Shown: in pieces, positions 53,539 to 63,675 of the stretch
Layout: each line of letters starts with the position of its first letter
How positions within the stretch are numbered: position 1 is the stretch's first letter
Assembly: GCF_003351745.1 (NCBI RefSeq)
Contig: NZ_CP031222.1
Location: forward strand, 2,090,207-2,154,206
Source: Aquirhabdus parva
GTDB lineage: Bacteria; Pseudomonadota; Gammaproteobacteria; Pseudomonadales; Moraxellaceae
Length of the DNA stretch: 64,000 nt
Direction: 5' to 3'
Notes under the pieces: generated by a model
What the model saw: the letters and a program-made list of their open reading frames with translations, nothing else
Told to the model about the DNA's origin: nothing
Database searches by the model: none
Program-made: the position numbers and the translations under genes

Positions 53539-54219
53539 TTAACCACGACGATAGGTCATAATCTTGCCTTTAAAAAGCAGTCTATCGGTTTGCTCGATTG
53601 ATGCTTTTGCCATGCTATAAATATAATTTAACCCCTCCATCGCACGCGTAAACTCACGCTGCTGACGACGATCAGGATCAATAATAATCACCTCAACTTG
53701 AGGCTTAGAATGGCGGTGGATAAATGCAGACAATAAAGCGGGATGATTTGGCTCATACAGCAAATCACTACCAATAATCAGATCGAATAAACCTAACTCA
53801 GGCTGTAACTTTTCCCAGTCACACAGTGCAAAGTGCATAGGCTCAAGATGATTAAGCATCACATTAATCGCAAAGAAATCTTGTGCAATCGGATGATAAT
53901 CACTGGCCGTAATGTCTGCACCGCGCTGATGGGCCACTAAACTGGCAAGCCCTAACCCACAGCCCAACTCCAAAATACGTAATCCATCCAATTCATGAAT
54001 ACTGATTAATTCAGCGAGTATTACACCAGAAGGCCATAAGCTTCCAAACAGCGGCCATGTGGATGATGATATGCCTGCACGTTCAGCCACGCCTTCTGGA
54101 TCTGAAAATTGTTGTTTATCTTTGAGTGATTGAAGGGTAAAAGCGTGATCACCTACAATAACTGTACTAATTTTGACTTCAACAGGAGGCGTCGGAGGGA
54201 GTATGGGCAGCAAATGCAT
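53539..54219 (-). CDS. Class I SAM-dependent methyltransferase (family 16-like)
   Basis: 226 residues. WPSGVILAELI and RILELGCGLGLASLVAHQRGADITASDYHP (motif I and the acidic end of strand 2) and IIGSDLLYEPNH match the protein-lysine methyltransferase family related to PrmA/METTL. The substrate may be a protein residue. Apparently monocistronic. Confidence 0.85.
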   Translation of the reverse strand: MHLLPILPPTPPVEVKISTVIVGDHAFTLQSLKDKQQFSDPEGVAERAGISSSTWPLFGSLWPSGVILAELISIHELDGLRILELGCGLGLASLVAHQRGADITASDYHPIAQDFFAINVMLNHLEPMHFALCDWEKLQPELGLFDLIIGSDLLYEPNHPALLSAFIHRHSKPQVEVIIIDPDRRQQREFTRAMEGLNYIYSMAKASIEQTDRLLFKGKIMTYRRG

Positions 54220-54636
54220 AATATGCTCAATGATTTATAAAAAAGTTTATGAATCATGAGCACATCGGAAGGGGCAATGTGGATGCGATACGGCTGCATA
54301 ACAATCACGCCCGCAAAAATGAACACATCCACAGAAGAACTGTAAGCGTACAGGATTATGCACCCAGCAGCCATGTTTGAATTGTTGTCACAACCTGTGG
54401 CCACAGACAGAGGGATCGCAGCTAGAAATTAAATTAAAAAGAAAATACGCTAACATAATGAATTTTAATAATGAATAAATGAAAATTTATCATCTCTAAC
54501 GCCATAAATTAAATTCAGTCGTTCAAATCCTGTCATCCTAACTTGGCACTCTTCATGCTATATTAATCAAACTAATTACAATTAACGATGAATCAGCATT
54601 GATTGCTGCATTCCTAACAAGGAGAAGGGGTTATAT
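54220..54636. other. Intergenic region between divergent genes
   Basis: About 420 bp, AT-rich toward the right. An 83-codon minus-strand frame at 54153-54404 overlaps the methyltransferase start and has no supporting feature, so I do not call it. Promoters for both neighbours must lie here; none is clear. Confidence 0.5.
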
Positions 54637-56013
54637 ATGCGTGCGCTAGGCCCAATTGATTTACTATTTTTAACACTAGAAAGCCGCAAACAACCCATGC
54701 ATGTGGGTGGCTTATTTTTATTCAAACTGCCTGAGCATGCGCCTTCAGATTTTGTTTGGCAATTCGTACAATCTATTCGAGCATCCACAGAAAAACCAGT
54801 CCAACCTTTTAACCAAGTCCTGAATGGATATTTTTGGGACAAGGATGATGACTTCGATATTGATCAACATTTTAGACATATTGCATTACCGCAGCCTGGA
54901 CGTATTCGAGAACTCTTGACCTACGTTTCTCAAGAGCATTCAGCACTGCTTGACCGTGCAAAACCACTATGGGAATGTCATGTCATTGAAGGTATTGAAG
55001 ACAACCGCTTTGCCATGTACTTCAAAATCCATCATGCACTCACCGACGGCGTCGGCGGTATGAAGCTAATTCAGCGTGCTCTCTCCCCTTTCCCTGTCAC
55101 CGAAGATATTGTTCCCCCTTGGGCAGTCAAAGATACACGGCATAAGAAAGTTGGGATTACTTTGAGTAAAACCACGCAATTTCTGAATACCATTGCCAAA
55201 CAAATTCAAATTGCACCCAATGTCACCCGTGAAGTGTATACAGCCATTACTCAGCGTAGCGACCCAAACTACGTGTCAGTTTTTCAAGCACCACGTAGTA
55301 TCCTGAATCAGCCTGTATCTGCATCACGTCGTTTTGCTGCACAATCCTATGATTTACAGCGCCTGCGCGATATCGCAAAAAAACTCACCAAGTTTCTAGG
55401 CGAAAGTGTGACGATTAACGACATCATATTGGCGATCTGTTCAGGAGCGATGCGTGCTTACCTCAGCAATCAAAATGCCCTGCCAGCCAAACCTTTAATT
55501 GCGATGGTTCCGGTTTCAATCCGTCAAGAAAATGATGACAGCGGTAATGCGATTGCCATTATTCTGGCCAATCTCGCTACGCACCTGAATGATCCACTTG
55601 AACGACTGAATGTGATACGCGCCAGTATCAACAATGCCAAACAGCGCATGAAACGAATGACCAGTGGAGAGCTGTTAAATTATACCGGCATCGTATTTTC
55701 CATGGCGGGTCTAAATCTGGTGACGGGTGCTGCACCCAAACTACAATCCTTCAATATCGTAATCTCAAACGTACCGGGTCCTAAAGAAACTTTATACTGG
55801 AATGGTGCCATGCTGGATGCGCTCTATCCGGTATCCATTGTTATGGATGGTCAAGCGACCAATATCACTTTGACCAGTTATCGCGATAAGCTAGAAGTCG
55901 GCATTATTGCATGCCGGAAGACACTGCCAAGCATCCAAAGTTTGCTGGGATTGCTAGAATATGAAATCGTGATTTTGGAGCGGCTCACTTCAGACATCTC
56001 TCTAGATGAGTAA
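54637..56013 (+). CDS. Wax ester synthase/diacylglycerol acyltransferase
   Basis: 458-residue WS/DGAT family enzyme, which acylates fatty alcohols or diacylglycerol to make storage lipids. The catalytic HHxxxDG motif is visible as KIHHALTDGVGGM near residue 135; the N-terminal MRALGPIDLLFLTLESRKQPMHVGG and the C-terminal NIVISNVPGPKETLYW are also conserved. Typical of Acinetobacter and relatives. AAGGAGAAGG lies just upstream of the ATG. Confidence 0.94.
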   Translation: MRALGPIDLLFLTLESRKQPMHVGGLFLFKLPEHAPSDFVWQFVQSIRASTEKPVQPFNQVLNGYFWDKDDDFDIDQHFRHIALPQPGRIRELLTYVSQEHSALLDRAKPLWECHVIEGIEDNRFAMYFKIHHALTDGVGGMKLIQRALSPFPVTEDIVPPWAVKDTRHKKVGITLSKTTQFLNTIAKQIQIAPNVTREVYTAITQRSDPNYVSVFQAPRSILNQPVSASRRFAAQSYDLQRLRDIAKKLTKFLGESVTINDIILAICSGAMRAYLSNQNALPAKPLIAMVPVSIRQENDDSGNAIAIILANLATHLNDPLERLNVIRASINNAKQRMKRMTSGELLNYTGIVFSMAGLNLVTGAAPKLQSFNIVISNVPGPKETLYWNGAMLDALYPVSIVMDGQATNITLTSYRDKLEVGIIACRKTLPSIQSLLGLLEYEIVILERLTSDISLDE

Positions 56014-56158
56014 TATTTTGATTTTTAAATGAAATAACCCCAAGGTCATCAAGTATGCCCTTGGGGAATGAAATTCATAAAATGTTGTAAAAACCCCAAC
56101 ATTTGTCGTATTTTTTTGGTAGAATGCGCGCCAAGCTACAACTGCCAGGAATCCCCTA

Positions 56159-56434
56159 ATGAGAGCTGATATTCATCCAGACTACCGTCCGGTACTGTTT
56201 CACGATACAACTGCTGACAAATTCTTTTTGATCGGTTCAACCGTCAAGACTGCAAAAACCCATACACATACCGATGGCGAAACCTATCCATATGTTTCTT
56301 TGGATATTTCCAGTGCATCGCACCCATTCTACACTGGCGAAACTCGTCAGATGAAGACTGAAGGCCGTGTCGCTAGCTTCAACAAACGCTTTGGTCGTTT
56401 TGCGAAGAAAGGCGCTGAAGGCGCAGCTGAATAA
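56159..56434 (+). CDS. rpmE2: Ribosomal protein bL31, type B
   Basis: 91 residues beginning [24 protein letters not shown], then [25 protein letters not shown]. The zinc-binding Cys of type A are absent, as expected of the zinc-independent paralogue usually induced when zinc is scarce. Hairpins with CCCCAAGG (56038-56066) and AATGTTG (56081-56104) precede it. Closed by a strong terminator. Confidence 0.94.
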   Translation: MRADIHPDYRPVLFHDTTADKFFLIGSTVKTAKTHTHTDGETYPYVSLDISSASHPFYTGETRQMKTEGRVASFNKRFGRFAKKGAEGAAE

Positions 56435-56475
56435 TGTGACATGCTGCATTGCAGCATAAATCATAAAAAGCGCAT

Positions 56476-56513
56476 AAAAACCGGACCACTTGAAGAAAGT
56501 GTCCGGTTTTTTT
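56476..56513 (+). terminator. Intrinsic terminator of rpmE2
   Basis: AAAACCGGACCACTT pairs with AAGTGTCCGGTTTT with one bulged base, followed by TTTTTTT. Confidence 0.85.
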
Positions 56514-56612
56514 ATTTCTCTGAAAACTTCAACTCTCCAGCCCAAGCAATCACCCTACATGCTAATCTCGTATATCCTACCGCTGAATTAACTTCCCCTC
56601 CTCTATTTCATC

Positions 56613-57986
56613 TCAATACGGATAATTGAAATGAATATAAAAGGCATTCAGCCAATTATAAGATTTTTGTCCTGTATACAAATTCACATCCTGTGTACTG
56701 TCTCGAATGCATCCCCGAGGACCACACAATGGCCCATAAGGTCCACTATATCCTTTCGGTGGTAGGATTGTTGCACGCATAGCATACGACAACCGCACGG
56801 ATTTTCCTGATGGTGCAGCAGAAAGATTAAATTGCAAGCTATGATCACCGACTACAGATATAGAGGAAATTCTTGAAGAGAAATCTGAATAATCATCGAA
56901 CCAAAAGCCTAAGCCTCCGCCCAGACCAATGGTCGAAACCTGAGTTGATGATGTATCGATTACAATGGGTAGGATCGGAACATCAAATTCTAAAATAAAT
57001 TGCTTCTTACTGATCCAACGCAAAGAGTCCCTAATCGGCTTAAATGCACGCCAACCAGAACCAAAGCACTCTGCCAAAATTGCTTGAGCACAGCGCTGCC
57101 CTAATTCATTTTGCCCTTTATTATCCATATGAATCTGATTTAAGCCATTTCCACTAGTCGGCATCTGATAAAAAGGCCCAGCTAAGCGATTGTTACCATC
57201 CCCATCCATCTCGATAGAAGCCTGCTTGACGTGCTGATTAAATGCGCCGTCTGGCTCGACACGACTATTCACCGAACCCGCAATTTGTACCTCAAAAAAA
57301 ATAATATCCTGAGTCTGACCTGTGATGGCCTTGATATCCGCAGTCATATCACGCTCACGCTGCTTAAGCATAGCCCTGCGTGCATTAACACTCAGATTAA
57401 GCGTATTTGCGTTATCACTTTCACCTTGGATCCAAAGCATGGCCAATTGTATATATTGCCTGCCTTCAGATTGTGCGATATCAAAAGCACTTTGAATCGC
57501 AATGAGCGTATTGGCATACCAACGCGAACCGCGCTTCAGATCGGCATATGAAGCCGAACCTTGTGCACAAACAAATGCTACAAACGTGGGGAGAAGATTA
57601 GTAGCCAGACTCATTTTTTGAAGAAGATGATTAACCAGACTTGTACATAGGGTCTCCCCGCCGATATCCGTGCGCGATTCTAGAAGAGGAATAAATTTTG
57701 TCGATATGGCACCAGACTGACGAGGATTCACGCCATCCAGCATCAGTGCATTCAAAGGATAGATCGGTTTCGAGGCCAATATAGGGTCATGGGCCAATAG
57801 CCACTCAGGATAACCTGCTGGCTGAGTTTCCAAATGCCCATTACTGGAACCATAGGCATTCGACTGGCCATTAACACCAATACCATAGATCACATTGTCC
57901 GAACTGATCGAAACGCGTGTCGGTTCCCCATATAAAGAGATGAGTGCGGATAGATCATAAGTGGGTGTCTTGCGGCTGGCTGCCAT
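56613..57986 (-). CDS. Sialate O-acetylesterase-like SGNH esterase
   Basis: 457 residues. GVNGQSNAYGS carries the nucleophile Ser block of the SASA family (PF03629), MLWIQGESDNAN its second block, and IHMDNKGQNELGQ the catalytic His. A C-terminal beta-rich domain of about 120 residues has no clear identity. No signal peptide is visible. The family removes O-acetyl groups from sialic acid or other sugars. It is alone here, with no sialic acid genes around it. A surface-glycan or phage-related origin is possible. Confidence 0.75.
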   Translation of the reverse strand: MAASRKTPTYDLSALISLYGEPTRVSISSDNVIYGIGVNGQSNAYGSSNGHLETQPAGYPEWLLAHDPILASKPIYPLNALMLDGVNPRQSGAISTKFIPLLESRTDIGGETLCTSLVNHLLQKMSLATNLLPTFVAFVCAQGSASYADLKRGSRWYANTLIAIQSAFDIAQSEGRQYIQLAMLWIQGESDNANTLNLSVNARRAMLKQRERDMTADIKAITGQTQDIIFFEVQIAGSVNSRVEPDGAFNQHVKQASIEMDGDGNNRLAGPFYQMPTSGNGLNQIHMDNKGQNELGQRCAQAILAECFGSGWRAFKPIRDSLRWISKKQFILEFDVPILPIVIDTSSTQVSTIGLGGGLGFWFDDYSDFSSRISSISVVGDHSLQFNLSAAPSGKSVRLSYAMRATILPPKGYSGPYGPLCGPRGCIRDSTQDVNLYTGQKSYNWLNAFYIHFNYPY

Positions 57987-58177
57987 GAGTCATATTCCAT
58001 ATCAGCAAATGATTGACGATAAAGATAGGAGCTTTATCGATTGCATAAGTGCCAAAGCCCTATCCGTCAAACCATTGCTGAGTAGCCTAGCACCCCTGAC
58101 GCACTTATCAAATATTGCATTTGTATGCGCTTGATCATCGCAACATGAGATGAAGAAAAAGAAATAATCCCCTCAAA

Positions 58178-59416
58178 TCAACCGAAAACACCACTCATGG
58201 GTAAATACTCAATAAGATCACCAACATCAAATGTCTGACCAACCTCAACAACAGCAAAACCATCAGCCCAACTTGCAGACATCAACGCACCACTGCTTTG
58301 CATGCCGTGGGGTATCAATTGGCCATCAATCAAGCGCACCCGAAGATACTCACGCCGGCCTTGGCTTTTTAGACGTGCAAAACCCGCTGGCACTTTCACG
58401 CTTTGCGGAATTAATCGAACACGCTGGCCCTGCAAAGCCTTTAAATATGGTAAAACAACAATCAAAAAAGTAACCCAAACCGACTGAGGGTTTCCGGGTA
58501 AGCCAACCAAGGGAACGTTTCGCAGCCTAGTATTCACTTCGCCCCATACCAACGGTTTGCCAGGTTTGATAGCGATCTTCCAATTCTCAATACGACCAAT
58601 TTGAGTCAGCACCGATTTTAAATGATCTGCATCACCGACAGACGCACCACCCGTAGTTAGAATGAGATCGCTGTCCGTCGCAGCAAGACTTAATATCTCT
58701 TGGAGCCGTTCAGGCTGATCCGGCACATGTTCAACCCGCATCAATTGAACGTTTAAAGATTTGAGCAATGCGGCAAGCATCGGGGCATTACTGTTATAAA
58801 TCTGCCCTTCAACAAGAGGCTGACCGACTTCGATCAGTTCATCACCTGTTGCAATCACACTCACTTTAAGTCTTTGATACACATTAACAGTTGCTATGCC
58901 AAGGCTTGCCAGTAAGCCAATTTCTGCTGCACCTAAGCGTGTCCCTACAGAAAAAACCAATTGCCCCTTTGCAATGTCCTGTCCTGCACGACGTATATTC
59001 TCACCTTGAGCTGGTTGTTGATTGATTTGAATCGTAACCACATCATCTGTCACAGAATGCGTAACGTTCTCCTGCATAATCACCGTATCAGCACCACGCG
59101 GAATCGACGCACCCGTTAATATCCGCACGGCACTATCAGGCATGATTTCAGCTGATGCTTGACCTGCGTAAGTGGTATGACTCACCGTGAGAATTTGGTC
59201 TTGTAACTTGGTACTCCAAGCCAGTGCATAACCATCCATAGCGCTATTATCAAATGGGGGAACATCCATCCCCGAAATAATCGACTCCGATAAAACACGC
59301 CCTAAAGCAGCATCTAATGGACAGTTCTCATTTTCAGGTGCAGAAAGCTCCGCACTCGACAAAAGCTGAGCAATTAGGTCATCAACTGGTAGTAAATTTT
59401 GTGGGGAATAAGACAT
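58178..59416 (-). CDS. moeA: Molybdopterin molybdenumtransferase
   Basis: Inserts molybdate into adenylated molybdopterin. 412 residues with MoeA landmarks: DVPPFDNSAMDGYAL, RILTGASIPRGADTVIMQENV, VIATGDELIEVG, ILTTGGASVGDADHLKSVL and GLPGNPQSVWVTF. moaB-type and other Moco genes are not adjacent. MsrP (30738) in this window needs the cofactor. Confidence 0.95.
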   Translation of the reverse strand: MSYSPQNLLPVDDLIAQLLSSAELSAPENENCPLDAALGRVLSESIISGMDVPPFDNSAMDGYALAWSTKLQDQILTVSHTTYAGQASAEIMPDSAVRILTGASIPRGADTVIMQENVTHSVTDDVVTIQINQQPAQGENIRRAGQDIAKGQLVFSVGTRLGAAEIGLLASLGIATVNVYQRLKVSVIATGDELIEVGQPLVEGQIYNSNAPMLAALLKSLNVQLMRVEHVPDQPERLQEILSLAATDSDLILTTGGASVGDADHLKSVLTQIGRIENWKIAIKPGKPLVWGEVNTRLRNVPLVGLPGNPQSVWVTFLIVVLPYLKALQGQRVRLIPQSVKVPAGFARLKSQGRREYLRVRLIDGQLIPHGMQSSGALMSASWADGFAVVEVGQTFDVGDLIEYLPMSGVFG

Positions 59417-59496
59417 ATTAAAAAAAGCATTATTTTAAGTGTGATTCAATTATAACGAGGTTTGTTTCACTTCATCAGCCATTTTGATCTAGGCAT

Positions 59497-59521
59497 AAAA
59501 AAAGACAGGCTATACCTGTCT
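59497..59521 (-). terminator. Intrinsic terminator
   Basis: AGACAGG (59503-59509) pairs with CCTGTCT (59515-59521); six or seven A residues on its left read as a T-tract on the minus strand. Serves the small gene ending at 59640. Confidence 0.75.
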
Positions 59522-59639
59522 GATTAAATTAATTCTGAGTACACATACACTGAATACATTCACATCTTTAACTTTTCTATCCTTTTGCGTGACCCGCAAA
59601 GAAAAGTAAATCTTGATTGATATCAGTCGTATGGATTAC

Positions 59640-59825
59640 TTATGCAGCGGCTTGATTGCAGCAACGCTTTTTCAATGACGCGAAAGCATCTAAAATCATC
59701 GCTTCGGTGATTTTGATTTCACGGCCTTGTTCATCGACCAAATGGCATACACCATAAGCGGCTTGCATATGAGTCACGCCCACTTGGACACTGTGGTTCG
59801 AATTACTTTGAACTGACTGTTGCAT
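59640..59825 (-). CDS. Small conserved-type hypothetical protein
   Basis: 61 residues from ATG 59825 with AGGAG 7 nt upstream; a longer frame to 59876 is not supported. Core YGVCHLVDEQGREIKITEAMILDAF resembles PA1571-type small proteins, and the end has a CC pair (KKRCCNQAAA). Function unknown. Confidence 0.7.
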   Translation of the reverse strand: MQQSVQSNSNHSVQVGVTHMQAAYGVCHLVDEQGREIKITEAMILDAFASLKKRCCNQAAA

Positions 59826-60014
59826 GATGAATCTCCTAAACTGGTGGAAATAACAAACTCTGTATTTCCGCTTCAAAGTCAGTATAGAAGTGATTCACCA
59901 AAGTGTACCGTGTTTTCGCATCGAACCTGTAACAGACTATAATAGATGAGAACAATTCCTAATTGCTTAAATTATCTCACTTTTCTATTTTAGTCCATTT
60001 ATTTCAATAAAATA

Positions 60015-61466
60015 TCAAACTAAAACAATATCATACTGCTCTTGCGTATAGAGGCTTTCTGCCTGAAATTTAATTACACGTTCAATAAAGTGCTCTAAAT
60101 CAGCAACAGCTGCTGCTTCAGTCGATAATAATTTATCAATAATGGCATTGCTTGCAACTACAGTATAGCCACTAGGCGCTTGGTAAGCCCGTGCATAGCG
60201 CATGATTTCGCGGAAAATTTCATAACAAACCGTATCAGCAGTTTTCACATAGCCGCGTCCTTGGCAAGTGGGGCACATTTCACAGAGTAAGTGTTCTAAT
60301 GACTCACGGGTACGCTTCCGTGTCATTTCCACTAAGCCAAGTTCAGAAACTTGCGTAATCTTTGTTTTGGCGTGGTCACGTTCAAGCATTTTTTCGAGTG
60401 CAGCAAGCACATCAGCTTTATGTGCCTCTTCCTGCATATCGATGAAATCGATAATAATAATCCCACCAAGGTTTCTGAGCCGTAACTGACGGGCGATAAC
60501 ATGCGTCGCTTCTAGATTGGTTTTGAATACGATGTCTTCGAGGTTACGTCCATTCACAAAGGAACCCGTGTTGACATCAATGGTCGTCATGGCTTCCGTT
60601 TGGTCGATCATCAGATAACCACCTGACTTCAAATCGACGCGCGATTGTAATGCCCGCTGTAGATCCTCTTCCACATTATGCAAATCAAAAAGTGGTCGTT
60701 CACCCGGATAGTGACTAATACGATCAGCAACCACGGGGACAAACTCTTTGGCAAACTCCATGATTTTGACATGTGCTTCGCGTGAGTCAACATAGATCTT
60801 AGCCGTTTCCTCACTGGCCAAGTCTCTCAAAATTCTTTCCGGCAGAGGTAACTCTTCGTAGATCAACGCTGTCGTTGCAGAAGTCCTACGCTCTTGAACA
60901 TGTTTCCAGAGCTGCGCCAGATAGCGCATATCGCGTTCGATATCGGCATGACTCACCCCTTCAGCAGCGGTGCGTACAATAATACCGCCCGGAAGCTCAC
61001 TGGCTTGTTGAATTTCTTCAATGGTCAATTTTAAGCGGTCACGCTCTTCGCTTTGTTCAATCCTTTGGCTGACACCAATATGCTGACCATACGGCATGAG
61101 TACTAAATAGCGCGAAGGAATGGATAAATCAGTGGTTAACCTTGCCCCTTTCGTCCCGAGCATATCTTTCATGACTTGCACTGTCACTTGTTGACCAGCA
61201 TGCAGAAGTTCAAAAATATTCGGCGCAGGCTGGTTACGTGGCCAAACCATATCATTAACATGAAGAAAAGCCGTACGACTTAAACCAATTTCAACAAACG
61301 CGGCTTGCATACCTGGTAACACACGTACCACTTTACCGTTATAAATATTACCGACCAGATCGCGGCGAGTTGTCCGCTCGACAAATAGCTCTTGTGCACT
61401 TCCATTTTCAATGAGTGCAACACGGCACTCCATGGGCGTCACATTGATCAAAATCTCTTCGGTCAT
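60015..61466 (-). CDS. rng: Ribonuclease G
   Basis: 483-residue endoribonuclease of the RNase E/G family that matures 16S rRNA 5' ends. The S1 domain begins at RRDLVGNIYNGKVVRVLPGMQAAFVEIGL, the Mg-binding Asp lie in MTTIDVNTGSF and IIDFIDM, and the zinc-link Cys in LCEMCPTCQGRG. It follows maf in the mre operon; the intergenic gap is 54 bp. Confidence 0.96.
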   Translation of the reverse strand: MTEEILINVTPMECRVALIENGSAQELFVERTTRRDLVGNIYNGKVVRVLPGMQAAFVEIGLSRTAFLHVNDMVWPRNQPAPNIFELLHAGQQVTVQVMKDMLGTKGARLTTDLSIPSRYLVLMPYGQHIGVSQRIEQSEERDRLKLTIEEIQQASELPGGIIVRTAAEGVSHADIERDMRYLAQLWKHVQERRTSATTALIYEELPLPERILRDLASEETAKIYVDSREAHVKIMEFAKEFVPVVADRISHYPGERPLFDLHNVEEDLQRALQSRVDLKSGGYLMIDQTEAMTTIDVNTGSFVNGRNLEDIVFKTNLEATHVIARQLRLRNLGGIIIIDFIDMQEEAHKADVLAALEKMLERDHAKTKITQVSELGLVEMTRKRTRESLEHLLCEMCPTCQGRGYVKTADTVCYEIFREIMRYARAYQAPSGYTVVASNAIIDKLLSTEAAAVADLEHFIERVIKFQAESLYTQEQYDIVLV

Positions 61467-61520
61467 AACTTATTCAAGCCTTCGTTTCGCAACAAAAAAT
61501 AGCAGCGTTAACAGTCCATA

Positions 61521-62141
61521 TCACCTTTCTAAAGGTCTTTTAAAATGACTGATGAGTGCCAATGTCTCCACTAAAGGTAAACCCACAACATTACTATAAC
61601 TACCATTAATGCGTGGAATATATGCAGCACCATAACCTTGGATGGCATAGCCCCCTGCTTTACCTATAGGTTCACCCGTATCCCAGTACTCTTGCATTTG
61701 CAGCTTATTTAACATCATAAAATCAACATCAGTTACAACGTTACATGTCACAATCTCTTCGCCACAAGCCACGGCTACACCCGTCATAACCTGATGTGTC
61801 CGCCCAGCCAGCAATTGCCACATCGAGAAAGCATGATCCCGATCAGTCGGCTTCGCAAGAATTAACCCATCAATCGTCACCGTTGTATCAGCAGCAATGA
61901 TCAGCGTTTGTGATGAAAAATCAGGAACAGCCGCGAGTGCTTTTTGTTGTGCAAGACGAACCACATAATCTGCAGAAGACTCATCCGTATGCACTGACTC
62001 ATCAATATCAATTGCTGCTGTCGTAAAGATAAGCCCAACTTGTTCAAGCAAGGCTTTACGCCGTGGAGAGGTCGAAGCGAGAACAATTAACCGTGACTCG
62101 CGATCAATATCAGCATCTGAACTTTGTATCGAGTGAGGCAT
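61521..62141 (-). CDS. maf: Maf-like nucleotide pyrophosphatase
   Basis: 206 residues from ATG 62141, which overlaps the mreD stop by one base (TAATG); an upstream in-frame extension lies inside mreD. LASTSPRRKALLEQVGL at the N-terminus, AADTTVTIDG and GKAGGYAIQGYGA are Maf hallmarks. The family hydrolyses dTTP/UTP or modified nucleotides. The gene is coupled to the shape operon. Confidence 0.94.
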   Translation of the reverse strand: MPHSIQSSDADIDRESRLIVLASTSPRRKALLEQVGLIFTTAAIDIDESVHTDESSADYVVRLAQQKALAAVPDFSSQTLIIAADTTVTIDGLILAKPTDRDHAFSMWQLLAGRTHQVMTGVAVACGEEIVTCNVVTDVDFMMLNKLQMQEYWDTGEPIGKAGGYAIQGYGAAYIPRINGSYSNVVGLPLVETLALISHFKRPLER

Positions 62142-62653
62142 TACACGCCTCGCCAGCGTTTGAGAAAAGTATAAATGAGCGGCCAAACAATGATACTGGG
62201 TAGCAAAGGGCCCCAGAACCAAAGGGATAACACATTACCGCTAATTCGCTGGAAAATAAAAAGGAGAATGAGATTCGAAAGCACGGCAACCGTCGAAATA
62301 ATCCATAAATTCAAGAAAGTCAGCATACGCTTATTACGCATGAAAAACTTAGCAAGGAAGCTTAAGACCACAAAAACAAACGCATGCAGGCCCAACTGAC
62401 TGTCCAGCATAAAGTCAGTCAATAACCCCACAAAAAAAGCGAACCAGATTCCACACCATTTCGGCTGTACCATCACCCAGAACAATGTGAGCATAAGCAT
62501 CAGCTCAGGACGCCAAGCAAGCCAAGTATAAGGGACGGGATAAACAGTCAGAATTGTTCCAATCAACAGACTGACTGGAATTGGCAACATGGGGTCAGGC
62601 TTACTGAGCGAGCGACTGTCCTTGATCGAAGATGAGGGATTATTGCGCGACAT
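62141..62653 (-). CDS. mreD: Rod shape-determining protein MreD
   Basis: 170 residues from ATG 62653, overlapping the mreC end by 14 nt. Five hydrophobic segments and the motif PNWL-like region at WLAWRPELMLMLTLFWVMVQP and GLLTDFMLDSQLGLHAF typical of MreD. Partner of MreC, RodA and PBP2 in the elongasome. Confidence 0.93.
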   Translation of the reverse strand: MSRNNPSSSIKDSRSLSKPDPMLPIPVSLLIGTILTVYPVPYTWLAWRPELMLMLTLFWVMVQPKWCGIWFAFFVGLLTDFMLDSQLGLHAFVFVVLSFLAKFFMRNKRMLTFLNLWIISTVAVLSNLILLFIFQRISGNVLSLWFWGPLLPSIIVWPLIYTFLKRWRGV

Positions 62654-63551
62654 AACGCGGTCCACTTGATTGCTGTTTAGTCGATTTAGGCTTAGCGGGT
62701 TCCGTATGCGGCTGCTCCTTTGCAAGCGGTGCTGAGAACAATAAGATCACATGATGTCCTCCCTCTAACTGAGCCAAAGGCTTGATCGCAATATCCGCAA
62801 ATTCACTACTGCCATGATGCTGGATGGCGGACACGACACCCACAGCATAGCCTGCGGGAAAACGCTCGCCCAAACCAGATGTAAATAAACGATCACCGAC
62901 TTGGACATCAGCAGTATTAGGTACATATTGTAGACTTAAGCGCCCACTATCCCCAGTACCCGCTAATATTCCGCGCATCCCAGTCCGCTCAATCCGCACG
63001 GATACAGCATTCTCTTTATCTGAAATCAGCAGGATACGTGCGCTATGCGCCAGCACCTCAACAACCTGCCCGACGACCCCTTTATCATCCAAGACCATTT
63101 GTCCAATAAAGACACCATCAACATCCCCGCGGTTAATCACGAGAATATGACGTAAAGGATCGGGGTCAGTACCGATAATTTCACTGATAATCATCCGACC
63201 ATCAATAATCAACGGGGTATTAAGAAGACCGCGTAAGCGTGTATTTTCTGCAGAAAGTTCCGCCAATTTTTGCAAACGGACATTATTTTGCAAGCGCTCT
63301 GCTTTAAGTGCCGCATTTTCACGGCGCAGGACTTCTTCTGATTGAGCTTGCTCACTCAACCAATCGCCAGACAACACCGGGTAACTTGCAAAGACGTAGA
63401 GGGGATCAAGCGCAGCACGCGTCAACCTTCGGGCTGGGTCAAACCATTCGGGATGTTGCCAATCTGCAATCATCAGTACAATTGCAGCGACAGTCGCCAA
63501 TACCAAAGGCCTAAAAGACTGGGCATCGCGGGCAAAAATATTCTGTTCCAA
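62640..63551 (-). CDS. mreC: Rod shape-determining protein MreC
   Basis: 303 residues: short cytoplasmic N-terminus, one membrane segment (PLVLATVAAIVLMIADW), a coiled-coil (EVLRRENAALKAERLQNNVRLQKLAELSAENTRL is spread over residues 73-106) and the beta-rich periplasmic part (VLDDKGVVGQVVEVL). It bridges MreB and the wall synthases. A Pro/Lys/Gln tail ends the protein. Confidence 0.95.
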   Translation of the reverse strand: MEQNIFARDAQSFRPLVLATVAAIVLMIADWQHPEWFDPARRLTRAALDPLYVFASYPVLSGDWLSEQAQSEEVLRRENAALKAERLQNNVRLQKLAELSAENTRLRGLLNTPLIIDGRMIISEIIGTDPDPLRHILVINRGDVDGVFIGQMVLDDKGVVGQVVEVLAHSARILLISDKENAVSVRIERTGMRGILAGTGDSGRLSLQYVPNTADVQVGDRLFTSGLGERFPAGYAVGVVSAIQHHGSSEFADIAIKPLAQLEGGHHVILLFSAPLAKEQPHTEPAKPKSTKQQSSGPRYVAQ

Positions 63552-63594
63552 CGATGAACGGCCTCACTTGCTATAAATCAAATTCGATTGAATA

Positions 63595-63656
63595 GCCTAC
63601 TCAACGTGTAAACATACCGTTCAGTAGGCCCTACCTTGATCAATAAAAACGATCAA
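63595..63656. repeat. Two hairpins in the mreB-mreC gap
   Basis: GCCTACTCAACG (63595-63606) pairs with CGTTCAGTAGGC (63618-63629), one mismatch. TTGATC (63636-63641) pairs with GATCAA (63651-63656). No long T-tract, so partial termination or mRNA processing is possible. Confidence 0.5.
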
Positions 63657-63675
63657 ATGTTGTTTTTGTTTCTAA

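Noticed and set aside
54153-54404. 83-codon minus-strand frame upstream of the methyltransferase
   Set aside because: No ribosome-binding site, overlaps the real start and has no family resemblance.
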